In this document: positions 1 to 7,926 of the stretch, one piece after another
Position numbering within the stretch: position 1 is the stretch's first letter
Layout of the letters: each line of letters starts with the position of its first letter
Source: an uncultured Prevotellaceae bacterium
GTDB taxonomy: Bacteria; Bacteroidota; Bacteroidia; Bacteroidales; Bacteroidaceae
DNA: 64,000 nucleotides
Direction of reading: 5' to 3'
Assembly: GCA_902768785.1 (NCBI GenBank)
Contig: CACXMM010000011.1
Coordinates: 1 to 64,000, forward strand
The notes under the pieces: generated by a model
The model's database searches: none
Told to the model about the DNA's origin: nothing
Seen by the model: the letters and a program-made list of their open reading frames with translations, nothing else
Translations under genes and position numbers: made by a program

Positions 1-52
1 TATTGATTATTAGATACATATAATTAGTTTGCGTTTTTTATAAGAGCAAATT

Positions 53-82
53 GGTTACATGGTTACAGCTGTAACCGTAACC
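53..82. repeat. Nested inverted repeat GGTTAC/GTAACC
   Basis: Two direct copies of GGTTAC (53-58, 61-66) are followed by two copies of GTAACC (71-76, 77-82). Positions 61-76 form a perfect 16-base palindrome. It lies just beyond the 3' end of the leftward gene that stops at 126. It could be a transcription terminator, a two-site operator for something to the left, or a recombination or protein-binding site. No T-tract supports a terminator on either strand. Confidence 0.5.
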
Positions 83-125
83 GTTTTATAGCGTATGAAT
101 GAAATCTTCCCACGGGAAGAACGCT

Positions 126-1193
126 TCATTCACTTGCTCTTGATAACTTAAAATGGAACGGTTTGTTGAAATGACGACGGGAGTAGTAGGTTACCGACGG
201 ATTCTTCAGATCCATCACCATCGTCCAGGCAGTGCCCAGAAAACCCTCTTTCTGCGATTGCGACACATCCTCAATGGCCTTGGTCAGCTGTTTCTCGCTC
301 ATCACACCACCCGTCTTACGATACTGGTCACAAAGGCGGTCGTAGCGGTCATCACCCTCTACCAGTCCCACATTATGCTTCTCCTCGCACAGGTAGTGGT
401 TGGTCACTGCCGGCGATTCCGTCACCACCATCTTGTTATCCACATATTCCACCACCACACTTCTTCCTGAAGCATCGGCAATGGCGTAATGATGAGCAGA
501 ACCGATGTCAGAGTGCATGTCTATCTTGTCCAGCAGTTCCAGCGCCTCGCTTACGTTGGCCGCATTCTTCAGCATATAGCTTATGGCCGTCGTTGTGGTA
601 AGATCAGGCTTAGCAGTGCGCTGATGCGTCTCTATCGAGTCGCCTGCCATCAGATCAGCAACGGCAAGCCCTTTTTCATTGATACCGTCGAGTGCGAAGA
701 ACAAACCCGTCAGACACATATATTGGTTTTTGAATCCCTCTGGCTTGAAGTCTTCACCGAATCCGTAGAACTCCACATTGAATGTAGTGATTGACTCGTA
801 ACCCTGCTTGGGAATCGTGTGAAGAACAATACCTGTTGCAGAAGGGAAGTCGAAGTTGCGCCCCATCAGAACATTGCCCTTAGGTGTTTTGGCAGTAATG
901 GCCGAGCAGCCGTAGCCGTTGGCAGAGGTCTTCACCTCCGGCTTGTAATGCCCTCTCGACAGGAACTCCACGGCATAGCCTGCCAGCTGGTCGGCATTCT
1001 CAAAGCCGCCCCGTTCTATCAGACCAGCAAACCCGTCGTCGCCCTCGTACTCCATATAGTACAGTCCTTCGTCGAGTTTCTCGCACGACATGGCGCCTTT
1101 CACCAATGGTCCGAACTCCATCCATATCAACACTCCGGCTACAACAACCAATCCCAAAACGCTAAACAGCGCAATCTTTAATGCTTTCTTCAT
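126..1193 (-). CDS. Choloylglycine hydrolase-like (linear amide C-N hydrolase) family protein
   Basis: A 355-residue protein with an N-terminal membrane anchor or signal segment (about residues 6-26) and an Ntn-hydrolase fold of the choloylglycine hydrolase / acyltransferase (C45-like) type. The likely nucleophile is Cys96 in GYGCSAIT, followed after a short gap by GRNFDF, which matches the CxxxxxxxxxG..GRNxD pattern of the family. An NHYLCEE segment later in the protein fits the usual conserved Asn region. The substrate is unknown; bile-salt hydrolase activity should not be assumed, because the Cys is internal instead of residue 2. The start at 1193 is chosen because an upstream ATG-frame extension to 1238 would lie in the promoter (-7 box at 1228-1235). 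Confidence 0.72.
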   Translation of the reverse strand: MKKALKIALFSVLGLVVVAGVLIWMEFGPLVKGAMSCEKLDEGLYYMEYEGDDGFAGLIERGGFENADQLAGYAVEFLSRGHYKPEVKTSANGYGCSAITAKTPKGNVLMGRNFDFPSATGIVLHTIPKQGYESITTFNVEFYGFGEDFKPEGFKNQYMCLTGLFFALDGINEKGLAVADLMAGDSIETHQRTAKPDLTTTTAISYMLKNAANVSEALELLDKIDMHSDIGSAHHYAIADASGRSVVVEYVDNKMVVTESPAVTNHYLCEEKHNVGLVEGDDRYDRLCDQYRKTGGVMSEKQLTKAIEDVSQSQKEGFLGTAWTMVMDLKNPSVTYYSRRHFNKPFHFKLSRASE

Positions 1194-1227
1194 TGTATTT
1201 ATGATTAGTAATGAATATTTGACGCTA

Positions 1228-1259
1228 CAAAAGTACAAAGAGTTGCGGAATTCGCCAAA
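1228..1259 (-). promoter_or_regulatory. Bacteroidetes-type promoter for the C-N hydrolase gene
   Basis: Read on the minus strand, a -33 TTTG (1256-1259) is followed after 20 bases by a -7 TACTTTTG (1228-1235), matching TTTG-N20-TAnnTTTG. The start codon at 1193 lies about 35 bases further on. Confidence 0.65.
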
Positions 1260-1305
1260 TAAACACTCTTTTTATAACATTTCTACGATGCCGACATCAC
1301 CTAAG

Positions 1306-1340
1306 GGTGACAGGAAGCTATCCCCCTGTCACCATTTTTT
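1306..1340 (+). terminator. Hairpin followed by T6 between two leftward genes
   Basis: A 9-bp perfect stem (GGTGACAGG 1306-1314 with CCTGTCACC 1325-1333) is followed on the plus strand by A and six T. It has the form of an intrinsic terminator for plus-strand transcription, yet both flanking genes run leftward. It may be bidirectional, or end an antisense transcript. Confidence 0.4.
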
Positions 1341-1406
1341 CAAGAATTTGAGAACTGAAAGTCGCTGGCCGAAGGAAAATAAAGTTGAGTTTACTGATGG
1401 TCTTTA

Positions 1407-2456
1407 TCACAGGATGGGCAGGAGATACTGCCAGATGAGATCGATGTAGGGCTGATAGAGCGAGGATGAGGTGGTGAGAACCAATACGGCATCACGATCG
1501 GGGAATACCATGATATACTGCCCTGCAAAGCCATCGGCACGGAAGGCATTGTGACGACAAATCCACATCTGGTAGCCATAGCCCTGTACCCATTCGTTGT
1601 TATCCTTGTTCAGACCAGCCTTCTCCAGATCCTCGAAACGTGTTCCAGAGGGAGCGGAAGGCACTTGATAGCTCGACATCTCCTTAAGCCACGCAGCGGG
1701 AACGATCTGCTCTCCGTTCCACTTGCCCTCCTGCAGGAACAGCTGTCCCATCTTGGCCATGTCCTCGGTCTTCAGGTACAAGCCCCATCCGCCACAGTTG
1801 ATGCCCTGCGGACTCTCATCCCACTGGGGACGGTCGATATGCAGTGGTTGGAAAAGACGGGTGTCGAGATAGTCGATCAGTTTCTCGCCTGTCACCTTCT
1901 GGACGATGGCGGCAAGCATATAGGTTCCTAAGGAGTTATACAGATAATACTCTCCAGGCTTGTGAACTACAGGCCATGCGAGGAATTCCTTTTCCCAGTC
2001 ATCACCTCTTGCAGGTTCCGTATCATGTCCGCAAGTCATCGTGAGCAGGTCGCGAACGGTCATTGCCTTCAACAGTTCACTGGGTTGTGCGGGCAGCTTG
2101 TCAGGGAAGAACTTCACCACGGGGTCGGAAAGACTGAGCTTCCCCTCGTTGATGGCGAGTCCTACGGCAGTGGCTGTGAATGTCTTACTGACCGAGTGCA
2201 TGACATGGGGTTTTTCGGCCGATTCTCCGTTGAACCATTTCTCAAGAACCACCTCCCCGTGTTTCAGGATCATGATACTGTGAAGGGTGATAGAGTCAGG
2301 GGCAACAGGACGCGTCTTTGTGGCAAGCACAAATGAATCTACTGCTGCCTCTATTTCTGGCGAGGCCGTTGTTCTTGGCAGGTTGATTACTTCTTGTTTC
2401 TTGCAACCCAATAGCAGACATACAGTCAGGGCAATGAATGGAATAGTTTTCTTCAT
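1407..2456 (-). CDS. Serine hydrolase, class C beta-lactamase-like lipoprotein
   Basis: A 349-residue protein of the beta-lactamase / penicillin-binding-protein-like serine hydrolase family. The N-terminus is a lipoprotein signal with the lipobox cysteine at residue 18 (LLLGC). The active-site SxxK motif is SVSK at residues 88-91, and a YxN-type motif (YLYNS) follows about 80 residues later. Members include D-aminopeptidases, esterases and 6-aminohexanoate hydrolases, so the substrate cannot be named; a role in antibiotic resistance is not implied. It probably sits in the periplasm or on the outer membrane. It stands alone, 213 bases upstream of the neighbouring hydrolase, with no recognisable TAnnTTTG box just upstream. 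Confidence 0.75.
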   Translation of the reverse strand: MKKTIPFIALTVCLLLGCKKQEVINLPRTTASPEIEAAVDSFVLATKTRPVAPDSITLHSIMILKHGEVVLEKWFNGESAEKPHVMHSVSKTFTATAVGLAINEGKLSLSDPVVKFFPDKLPAQPSELLKAMTVRDLLTMTCGHDTEPARGDDWEKEFLAWPVVHKPGEYYLYNSLGTYMLAAIVQKVTGEKLIDYLDTRLFQPLHIDRPQWDESPQGINCGGWGLYLKTEDMAKMGQLFLQEGKWNGEQIVPAAWLKEMSSYQVPSAPSGTRFEDLEKAGLNKDNNEWVQGYGYQMWICRHNAFRADGFAGQYIMVFPDRDAVLVLTTSSSLYQPYIDLIWQYLLPIL

Positions 2457-2523
2457 GGTGATAATTGTTTTAGGAATTTAGAATGTTAGGTAATAAGAAT
2501 TTCAGATTATATTAGAAGATATG

Positions 2524-2550
2524 CTTGGATAAAAATCCAAGGTAAAAAAA
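2524..2550 (-). terminator. Terminator hairpin downstream of tmRNA
   Basis: Just beyond the tmRNA 3' end the minus strand has a T-run (complement of 2544-2550) and a 7-bp hairpin with an AAAA/TTTT loop (2524-2530 with 2535-2541). The order of T-run and stem is not the classic one, so the call is moderate. Confidence 0.4.
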
Positions 2551-2555
2551 TATAG

Positions 2556-2952
2556 TGGAGCTGGAGGGAGTCGAACCCTCGTCCAAACAGGGAAACCATA
2601 CGCTTTCTACACGCTTATCTTAGCCTTTGGTTTTCGAATGCCAGCAAGACCTAAGCCACCAACTGACACCTTAGCTCCTGAACTTCATCCCTGAGTCGGA
2701 GCCCACAGGGACTATTTCCGATTTAACCTGCGCCGCTTGATCTTTGGATTCGGAACAACATCCTCGGAGCGACGTCTCGTTCTCCTACCTTGTAAGAGAA
2801 TTAAGCTCATAATCTACTGTGCTTCGATTAAGCAGCGAGAGCATACTCATTGTTGCCAATTAATTTGTTGACCGCTGATATTTAGGAGCAAACAGCCGAC
2901 GCTCCGCGTGCTTACGTACCATTTCAACCCGCTGTCAAATCCAGTCAACCCC
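2556..2952 (-). ncRNA. ssrA: Transfer-messenger RNA (tmRNA)
   Basis: About 397 nucleotides. The 5' end GGGGTTG (complement of 2946-2952) pairs with CAGCTCC near the 3' end to form the acceptor stem, and the T-arm region with GGTTCGACTCC is clear near 2570. The tag reading frame is at 2857-2828 and encodes GNNEYALAA followed by TAA. The CCA tail is not encoded: the base after the discriminator A is followed by CTA, so CCA must be added after processing. tmRNA with SmpB rescues stalled ribosomes and marks the unfinished peptide for proteolysis. This RNA occupies most of the 629-base interval between protein genes at 2457-3085. Confidence 0.95.
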
Positions 2953-2975
2953 AGGTATGTATCGTAAAATCGGTG

Positions 2976-2983
2976 CAAAGATA
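2976..2983 (-). promoter_or_regulatory. -7 box of the tmRNA promoter
   Basis: TATCTTTG on the minus strand lies 24 bases upstream of the mature tmRNA 5' end, leaving a short leader to be trimmed. I do not see a TTTG at the usual -33 distance. Confidence 0.6.
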
Positions 2984-3085
2984 ATACTTTTTTCGAACAT
3001 CCCCACATTTTTCAAAAAAAAACATGTATTTATAAAATATTTTAGGGTTTCATAGGTTATAGTATAATAAAGAAAATGAACAGTT

Positions 3086-5611
3086 ATGAGAAGACCTATT
3101 ATATTCTTGCTACTCTGCTTATTGCTCCCCATCAGGATCATGGCACAGTCGGGCATGACCGATAATCAGGTGATGGACTATGTCATCGAGCAGAATGCGA
3201 AAGGCACGTCACGCCAGCAGATCGTCACCCAGCTGATGCAGCGCGGTGTGAACATCGAACAGATCCGGCGTATCCAGAAGAAATACCAGCGGCAGATCAA
3301 CAACGGTGCCTTAGGTGCCGAGGACATCACCGCAGGCTCGAAAGACGTGAAGAAACGTACTCGGGAAGCCAACGGGGAGATCAAACAAGAACGGATGGAG
3401 CAGGAGAAGAGGAACGTGTCGCCCTATCGGATGAAGGACGGCAGACCGCGGACGAAGAAGAACACCTACGATGAGCGGGATGACGAGTTCCTGGAGATGG
3501 ACGAGGCCGTGGACTTCATGATGCCCGACTCGCTGAAATACTACTATGAAGAGGAGAAGAAGGAAGGCAGGAAGATTTTCGGTCATGACATCTTCAACAA
3601 CAAGAACCTCACCTTCGAGAGTTCCATGAACCTGGCTACTCCACAAAGCTACCGTTTAGGACCGGGTGACGTGGTAAACGTTGATATCTGGGGAGCCTCG
3701 CAGGAGAGCATCACAGAAACCATCTCTCCCGACGGTACCATTGTCATCGAAGGGATAGGCCCTATATCCTTAGGAGGCTTGTCTGTGAGTCAGGCGAAGT
3801 CAAGGCTGCGCAGCGTGATCGGTCCCAGGTACCAGGATTCCAGTATCGAGCTGACCTTGGGACAGACACGAACCATCACCATCAGTGTATTAGGAGAGGT
3901 GAAAGTGCCCGGCACCTATACGATGTCGGCCTTTGCCACGGTGTATAACGCCCTGTATATGGCGGGCGGTCCCAACGAGATCGGAACGCTGAGAAACGTT
4001 CAGGTGTTCCGCAACGGCAGACATATCTCCACCGTTGACATCTATGACTTCCTGCTGAACGGTAAGCTCACCGGAGATGTACGTCTGCAGGACAACGACA
4101 TCATCACCGTGAGACCCTACGAGGCACTGGTCTGCATCACAGGAAAGGTGAAGCGGCCGATGTACTATGAGATGAAATACACAGAGAATGCCGCCACGCT
4201 GCTCAGATATGCCGGAGGATTCACGGGTGATGCCTACACCAAGGCTATCCGCGTTAACCGCAAGGCAGGAAAGCAATACTCCGTGTTCAACGTGGATGAG
4301 TTTGACCTGAATGCCTTCAAGCTGATGGATGAGGACTCGGTGACCGTTGACTCCACCCTGAACCGCTACCAGAACATGGTGGAGGTGAGGGGAGCCGTGT
4401 TCCGTCCGGGAATGTATCAGGTGGGCGGACATATCTGTACCGTGAAGGCACTGATTGAAGCCGCCGACGGACTGACGGAGAATGCCGTGGGACAGCATGC
4501 CGTGATGCACCGCATGAAAGCCGACCGCACCTTGGAGGTGTTAAGCATCGACCTGAGCGGTATCCTCGAGGGTACCATTCCTGATGTAGGACTGAAGAAC
4601 GAGGATGTGCTCTATGTGGCAAGCCGCGAAGAAGAGAAGAACGACCAGACCATTACCATCCACGGAGAGGTGAACTATCCGGGTGTCTATAAATACGCCT
4701 CGAATGAGACCGTTGAGGATCTGGTATTGCAGGCAGGCGGTCTGACCAACGCTGCCTCTCTGGCCAAAGTGGATGTATCACGTCGTATCTCCGATCCCCA
4801 TGCCGTAGAAGCCTGCGACACCCTGGCCTTCACCTACAGCTTCATGCTGAATCCCGATTTCACCATACCGCAGGGAGGACAGCCTTTCACCCTGCAGCCC
4901 TATGATGAGGTGTATATCCGCAGGAGTCCGAGCTACAACGAGCAGCAGAACGTGACACTGGAAGGAGAGGTACAGTTCAAGGGTGACTACACGCTATCGA
5001 GCAACAGTCAGCGACTCAGTGATGTCATCAGACAGGCTGGCGGCCTCACCAAACGGGCCTATCCCGAGGGCGCCAAGCTGCTGCGGAAGATGACATCCGA
5101 AGAGCAGGATTTGATGGCCACGATGCTACGTACAGCACAACGCAACTCCGGCAGTGACTCCATCGATGTATCGAAGCTGATGACACTCACCACCTATCCT
5201 GTTGCCGTGGAGCTGGACAAAGCCCTGAAGAACCCAGGTAGTGACGACGACCCTATCCTTCGCGAGGGAGACCGCATCGTGGTACCCCGTTATACCAGTA
5301 CGGTGAGTATCAACGGTGAGGTGCTCTACCCCAATACCGTCCGTTACAAGGAAGGGATGAAGACCCGAGACTATCTCGACCTGGCAGGAGGCACCACCTC
5401 CACAGCCAAGAAGAGCAAGACCATCATCATCTACATGAACGGTATGGTGGCCAAGGCCGACAGGAAACATAAGCCACGTCCAGGCTGTCAGATCGTGGTG
5501 CCCACGAAGCATGCAGGTCGTGGACTCCGACTGCCAGAGGTGATGAGCGTGGGCAGCAGCATGGCCTCGCTCGCCACGATGCTCATTACGATCAACAACT
5601 TGCTGAAGTAA
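3086..5611 (+). CDS. Polysaccharide export outer membrane protein with SLBB repeats (Wza-like)
   Basis: An 841-residue exported protein that should form the outer membrane or periplasmic channel for the capsule or exopolysaccharide made by the genes that follow. It starts with a cleavable signal peptide (about residues 1-20, ending IMAQS). After a charged, Lys/Glu/Arg-rich region (about 90-165) comes the poly-export domain beginning YRLGPGDVV near residue 190. Six SLBB-type beta-grasp units follow, each with the hallmark G-V-x-P-G/x-Y pattern, near residues 270, 350, 435, 525, 625 and 735. At 841 residues it is much longer than classical Wza (about 380), but this multi-SLBB form is usual in Bacteroidetes. 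It is the first gene of the polysaccharide locus; the next gene starts 51 bases on. Confidence 0.9.
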   Translation: MRRPIIFLLLCLLLPIRIMAQSGMTDNQVMDYVIEQNAKGTSRQQIVTQLMQRGVNIEQIRRIQKKYQRQINNGALGAEDITAGSKDVKKRTREANGEIKQERMEQEKRNVSPYRMKDGRPRTKKNTYDERDDEFLEMDEAVDFMMPDSLKYYYEEEKKEGRKIFGHDIFNNKNLTFESSMNLATPQSYRLGPGDVVNVDIWGASQESITETISPDGTIVIEGIGPISLGGLSVSQAKSRLRSVIGPRYQDSSIELTLGQTRTITISVLGEVKVPGTYTMSAFATVYNALYMAGGPNEIGTLRNVQVFRNGRHISTVDIYDFLLNGKLTGDVRLQDNDIITVRPYEALVCITGKVKRPMYYEMKYTENAATLLRYAGGFTGDAYTKAIRVNRKAGKQYSVFNVDEFDLNAFKLMDEDSVTVDSTLNRYQNMVEVRGAVFRPGMYQVGGHICTVKALIEAADGLTENAVGQHAVMHRMKADRTLEVLSIDLSGILEGTIPDVGLKNEDVLYVASREEEKNDQTITIHGEVNYPGVYKYASNETVEDLVLQAGGLTNAASLAKVDVSRRISDPHAVEACDTLAFTYSFMLNPDFTIPQGGQPFTLQPYDEVYIRRSPSYNEQQNVTLEGEVQFKGDYTLSSNSQRLSDVIRQAGGLTKRAYPEGAKLLRKMTSEEQDLMATMLRTAQRNSGSDSIDVSKLMTLTTYPVAVELDKALKNPGSDDDPILREGDRIVVPRYTSTVSINGEVLYPNTVRYKEGMKTRDYLDLAGGTTSTAKKSKTIIIYMNGMVAKADRKHKPRPGCQIVVPTKHAGRGLRLPEVMSVGSSMASLATMLITINNLLK

Positions 5612-5662
5612 GCCGAGCAAGGTATAACGATTAGCATTCATTTGACTATAGAGATATTAGAT

Positions 5663-6733
5663 ATGGAAGGAAAAAACGCCAAGAGCCCCGATGCCATCGA
5701 CTTGCGGATGGTAGCCAAGAAACTGATAGCACACAAGAAACTGTTCTTCAAGGTGCTGCCCATCGTTTTCGTCGTCTCTTGCCTTTTCATCATCAGTTTC
5801 CCAAGGTACTATTATTCAGACACCAAGCTGGCACCCGAGATGGAGAACTCCGCTGCCGGCGGAGCACTCAGTTCCATCGCCTCTTCCTTTGGCTTTGACC
5901 TGGGAGACATGCAGACCAGCGATGCCATCACTCCCCTGCTCTATCCTGACCTGCTGGAAGACAATGGCTTCGTGGCAAGGATCCTGGCTGTTCAGGTACA
6001 GAGCCGCGACGGTGAGATCAAGGCCAACTACCATGACTACCTCAAAACATACCAGAAGAAAGCATGGTGGTTCATTCCCATCAAATGGATCCAGAGTCTG
6101 TTACCCAAGAAAACGGACCAGGGAGGTAACCCCAACCAATATGATCCCTATTATCTTTCGAGGAAAGAAAACGGCGTCTTGATGAAAGCCAGAAAGAATA
6201 TCAAGATTGACATTGACAAACGTACTGGCGTGATTTCCATTGGTGTGAAGGCACAGGACCCATTGGTCTGCAAGACGCTGACAGACTCCATCAAGGACCT
6301 CCTTCAGGTGTTCATCACAGAGTACAGAACCAACAAGGCCCGTACTGATTTCGATTACTACAAAGGACTGGTGGAAGATGCGAAACGGGAATATGAGAAG
6401 GCACGCAGGGTGTATGGCGGCACAGCCGATGCGAACACCCGTGTGGCCCTGCGCAGTGTGGAGCTGAAGATGGAAGACATGGAGAACGACATGCAGCTGA
6501 AGTTCAACACCTATACCACGCTCAACAGTCAGTTGCAGGCTGCCAAGGCCAAGGTGCAGGAACGCACTCCCGCCTTCACAGTCATCAAAGGCGCTGCCGT
6601 ACCCGTGAAACCTGCCGGTCCCAAACGAATGATTTTCGTCCTGATCATGCTCATCTTAGCCACCCTTGCCACTGGTGCATACATTTTGCTGAAGGATGAC
6701 AGCCAATCCGTCATCGTGTCTTCCCAGGAGTAG
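5663..6733 (+). CDS. Wzz/chain-length determinant family inner membrane protein
   Basis: A 356-residue polysaccharide co-polymerase-like protein. It has an N-terminal membrane segment (VLPIVFVVSCLFIISF), a periplasmic portion with a coiled-coil stretch (roughly residues 225-300, rich in Glu, Lys and Arg) and a C-terminal membrane segment (MIFVLIMLILATLATGAYIL) preceded by the PxxP-like VPVKPAGPKR typical of Wzz proteins. It should set chain length together with the polymerase encoded next. No tyrosine-kinase domain is fused. The ATG at 5663 is preferred; a TTG seven codons upstream (5642) is in frame and possible. Confidence 0.85.
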   Translation: MEGKNAKSPDAIDLRMVAKKLIAHKKLFFKVLPIVFVVSCLFIISFPRYYYSDTKLAPEMENSAAGGALSSIASSFGFDLGDMQTSDAITPLLYPDLLEDNGFVARILAVQVQSRDGEIKANYHDYLKTYQKKAWWFIPIKWIQSLLPKKTDQGGNPNQYDPYYLSRKENGVLMKARKNIKIDIDKRTGVISIGVKAQDPLVCKTLTDSIKDLLQVFITEYRTNKARTDFDYYKGLVEDAKREYEKARRVYGGTADANTRVALRSVELKMEDMENDMQLKFNTYTTLNSQLQAAKAKVQERTPAFTVIKGAAVPVKPAGPKRMIFVLIMLILATLATGAYILLKDDSQSVIVSSQE

Positions 6734-6753
6734 GATATAGAGTCTCGACAGCT

Positions 6754-7926
6754 ATGACGATCAAGCTTGCACATATTCCCAAAGTGTTCTTCTTGATTAC
6801 ACTACTGTTCTATTGCTTGGCCTCCGTGTTAAACCTTAGAGCTATGGAATATAGTGTGGACAGCGGACCTCTTGCGGGCATCGTCATCTCTGCCACCTTT
6901 GCCATCTGGTCACTCTCGTTCGTCAAACTGGCCATTCCACGATACAGGCTATACATGCCCACGTGGACCATTTCGCTTTATTGTCTGTTTGCCCTGTGGA
7001 GTGTCATCCCGACCTTGTTAGCATCGAATAGCACGACCAACGAGCTGATCTTCAATACCGTGATGGTATTAACGCCTGCACTCATCCTGTATATCACCTA
7101 TAACACGATCGTCAACTGTGGAGACAGCAAATGGTTTCATGCCTATTTCCTGATCACGGCCCTGCTCCTTTCCCTGCAATACATCAATGTCTATCGGGAA
7201 GTGAACTTTCTGGAGACCCTGCATCTTGTTTGCTCTTATTACGTATTGTACATACTGCCACTGGTTCTGCTCACACGCTCCAAGGCATTACGGATCACAG
7301 CCGTGTTCCTCGTCACTATCATCCTCTTCTCCTCCTTGAAGAGAACGGGTATCCTGTCATTGGCCATGGGCATCATGGTGTTCATCTTTGTGGGGCAGTA
7401 TGTGGAGAACAGGTTCAAAGTGAAGTCGTTTGCCATCAGTCTTGTTCTCCTGCTCAGCTTGGGCGGAATCTTCCTGTATCTCGACACACAAGGTGACGAG
7501 AGTGTGCTGGAACGGTTTGAGACCATTGACCAAGACCACGGCAGTTTCCGTCTGGAGGTATGGGAACATACCAGTGCGATGATCTCCAATCAAGACGTGG
7601 GTTCTCTCCTGATAGGGAATGGGTACAACACCGTAGAGCGAGATTCCCGTCTGAACAAGTCGGCACATAATGACATCCTGGAAGTGACCTACGACTATGG
7701 CCTCATCGGGGCTATACTCTACATCGCTGCCATCATCTCCCTGTTCTTCTGCATCGTCAGGATGATTCTGAACAAATCCCCCTATGCCCCTTCCCTTTCG
7801 ATGCTTTTTGTCATCTACATGGTGTCATCGATGATCTCCCATATCATCATTTACTATTGGGGGAATTTATTTATGCTAACCATTGGTTATATCATAGGAA
7901 ACAACAAAAAAGATGCAGCCGATTAA
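6754..7926 (+). CDS. O-antigen/capsule polymerase-like membrane protein (Wzy family)
   Basis: A 390-residue, highly hydrophobic protein with about ten membrane segments and one larger hydrophilic loop around residues 245-300 (HGSFRLEVWEHT, IGNGYNTV, SAHNDILEVTYDYG). This loop with the AHNDxLE motif is characteristic of Wzy/WaaL-type O-antigen polymerases and ligases. It is expected to polymerise lipid-linked repeat units on the outer face of the inner membrane. Its position between a chain-length protein and a flippase argues for polymerase over ligase. It overlaps the next gene by 14 bases, which suggests translational coupling. Confidence 0.82.
   Translation: MTIKLAHIPKVFFLITLLFYCLASVLNLRAMEYSVDSGPLAGIVISATFAIWSLSFVKLAIPRYRLYMPTWTISLYCLFALWSVIPTLLASNSTTNELIFNTVMVLTPALILYITYNTIVNCGDSKWFHAYFLITALLLSLQYINVYREVNFLETLHLVCSYYVLYILPLVLLTRSKALRITAVFLVTIILFSSLKRTGILSLAMGIMVFIFVGQYVENRFKVKSFAISLVLLLSLGGIFLYLDTQGDESVLERFETIDQDHGSFRLEVWEHTSAMISNQDVGSLLIGNGYNTVERDSRLNKSAHNDILEVTYDYGLIGAILYIAAIISLFFCIVRMILNKSPYAPSLSMLFVIYMVSSMISHIIIYYWGNLFMLTIGYIIGNNKKDAAD

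Noticed and set aside
126-1193. Bile salt hydrolase
   Set aside because: The likely catalytic cysteine is internal (residue 96) behind a membrane segment, unlike typical bile salt hydrolases with Cys2; only the superfamily can be supported.
1090-1449. Plus-strand open frame between two hydrolase genes
   Set aside because: It is mostly the shadow of the C-N hydrolase N-terminus and passes through a terminator-like hairpin.
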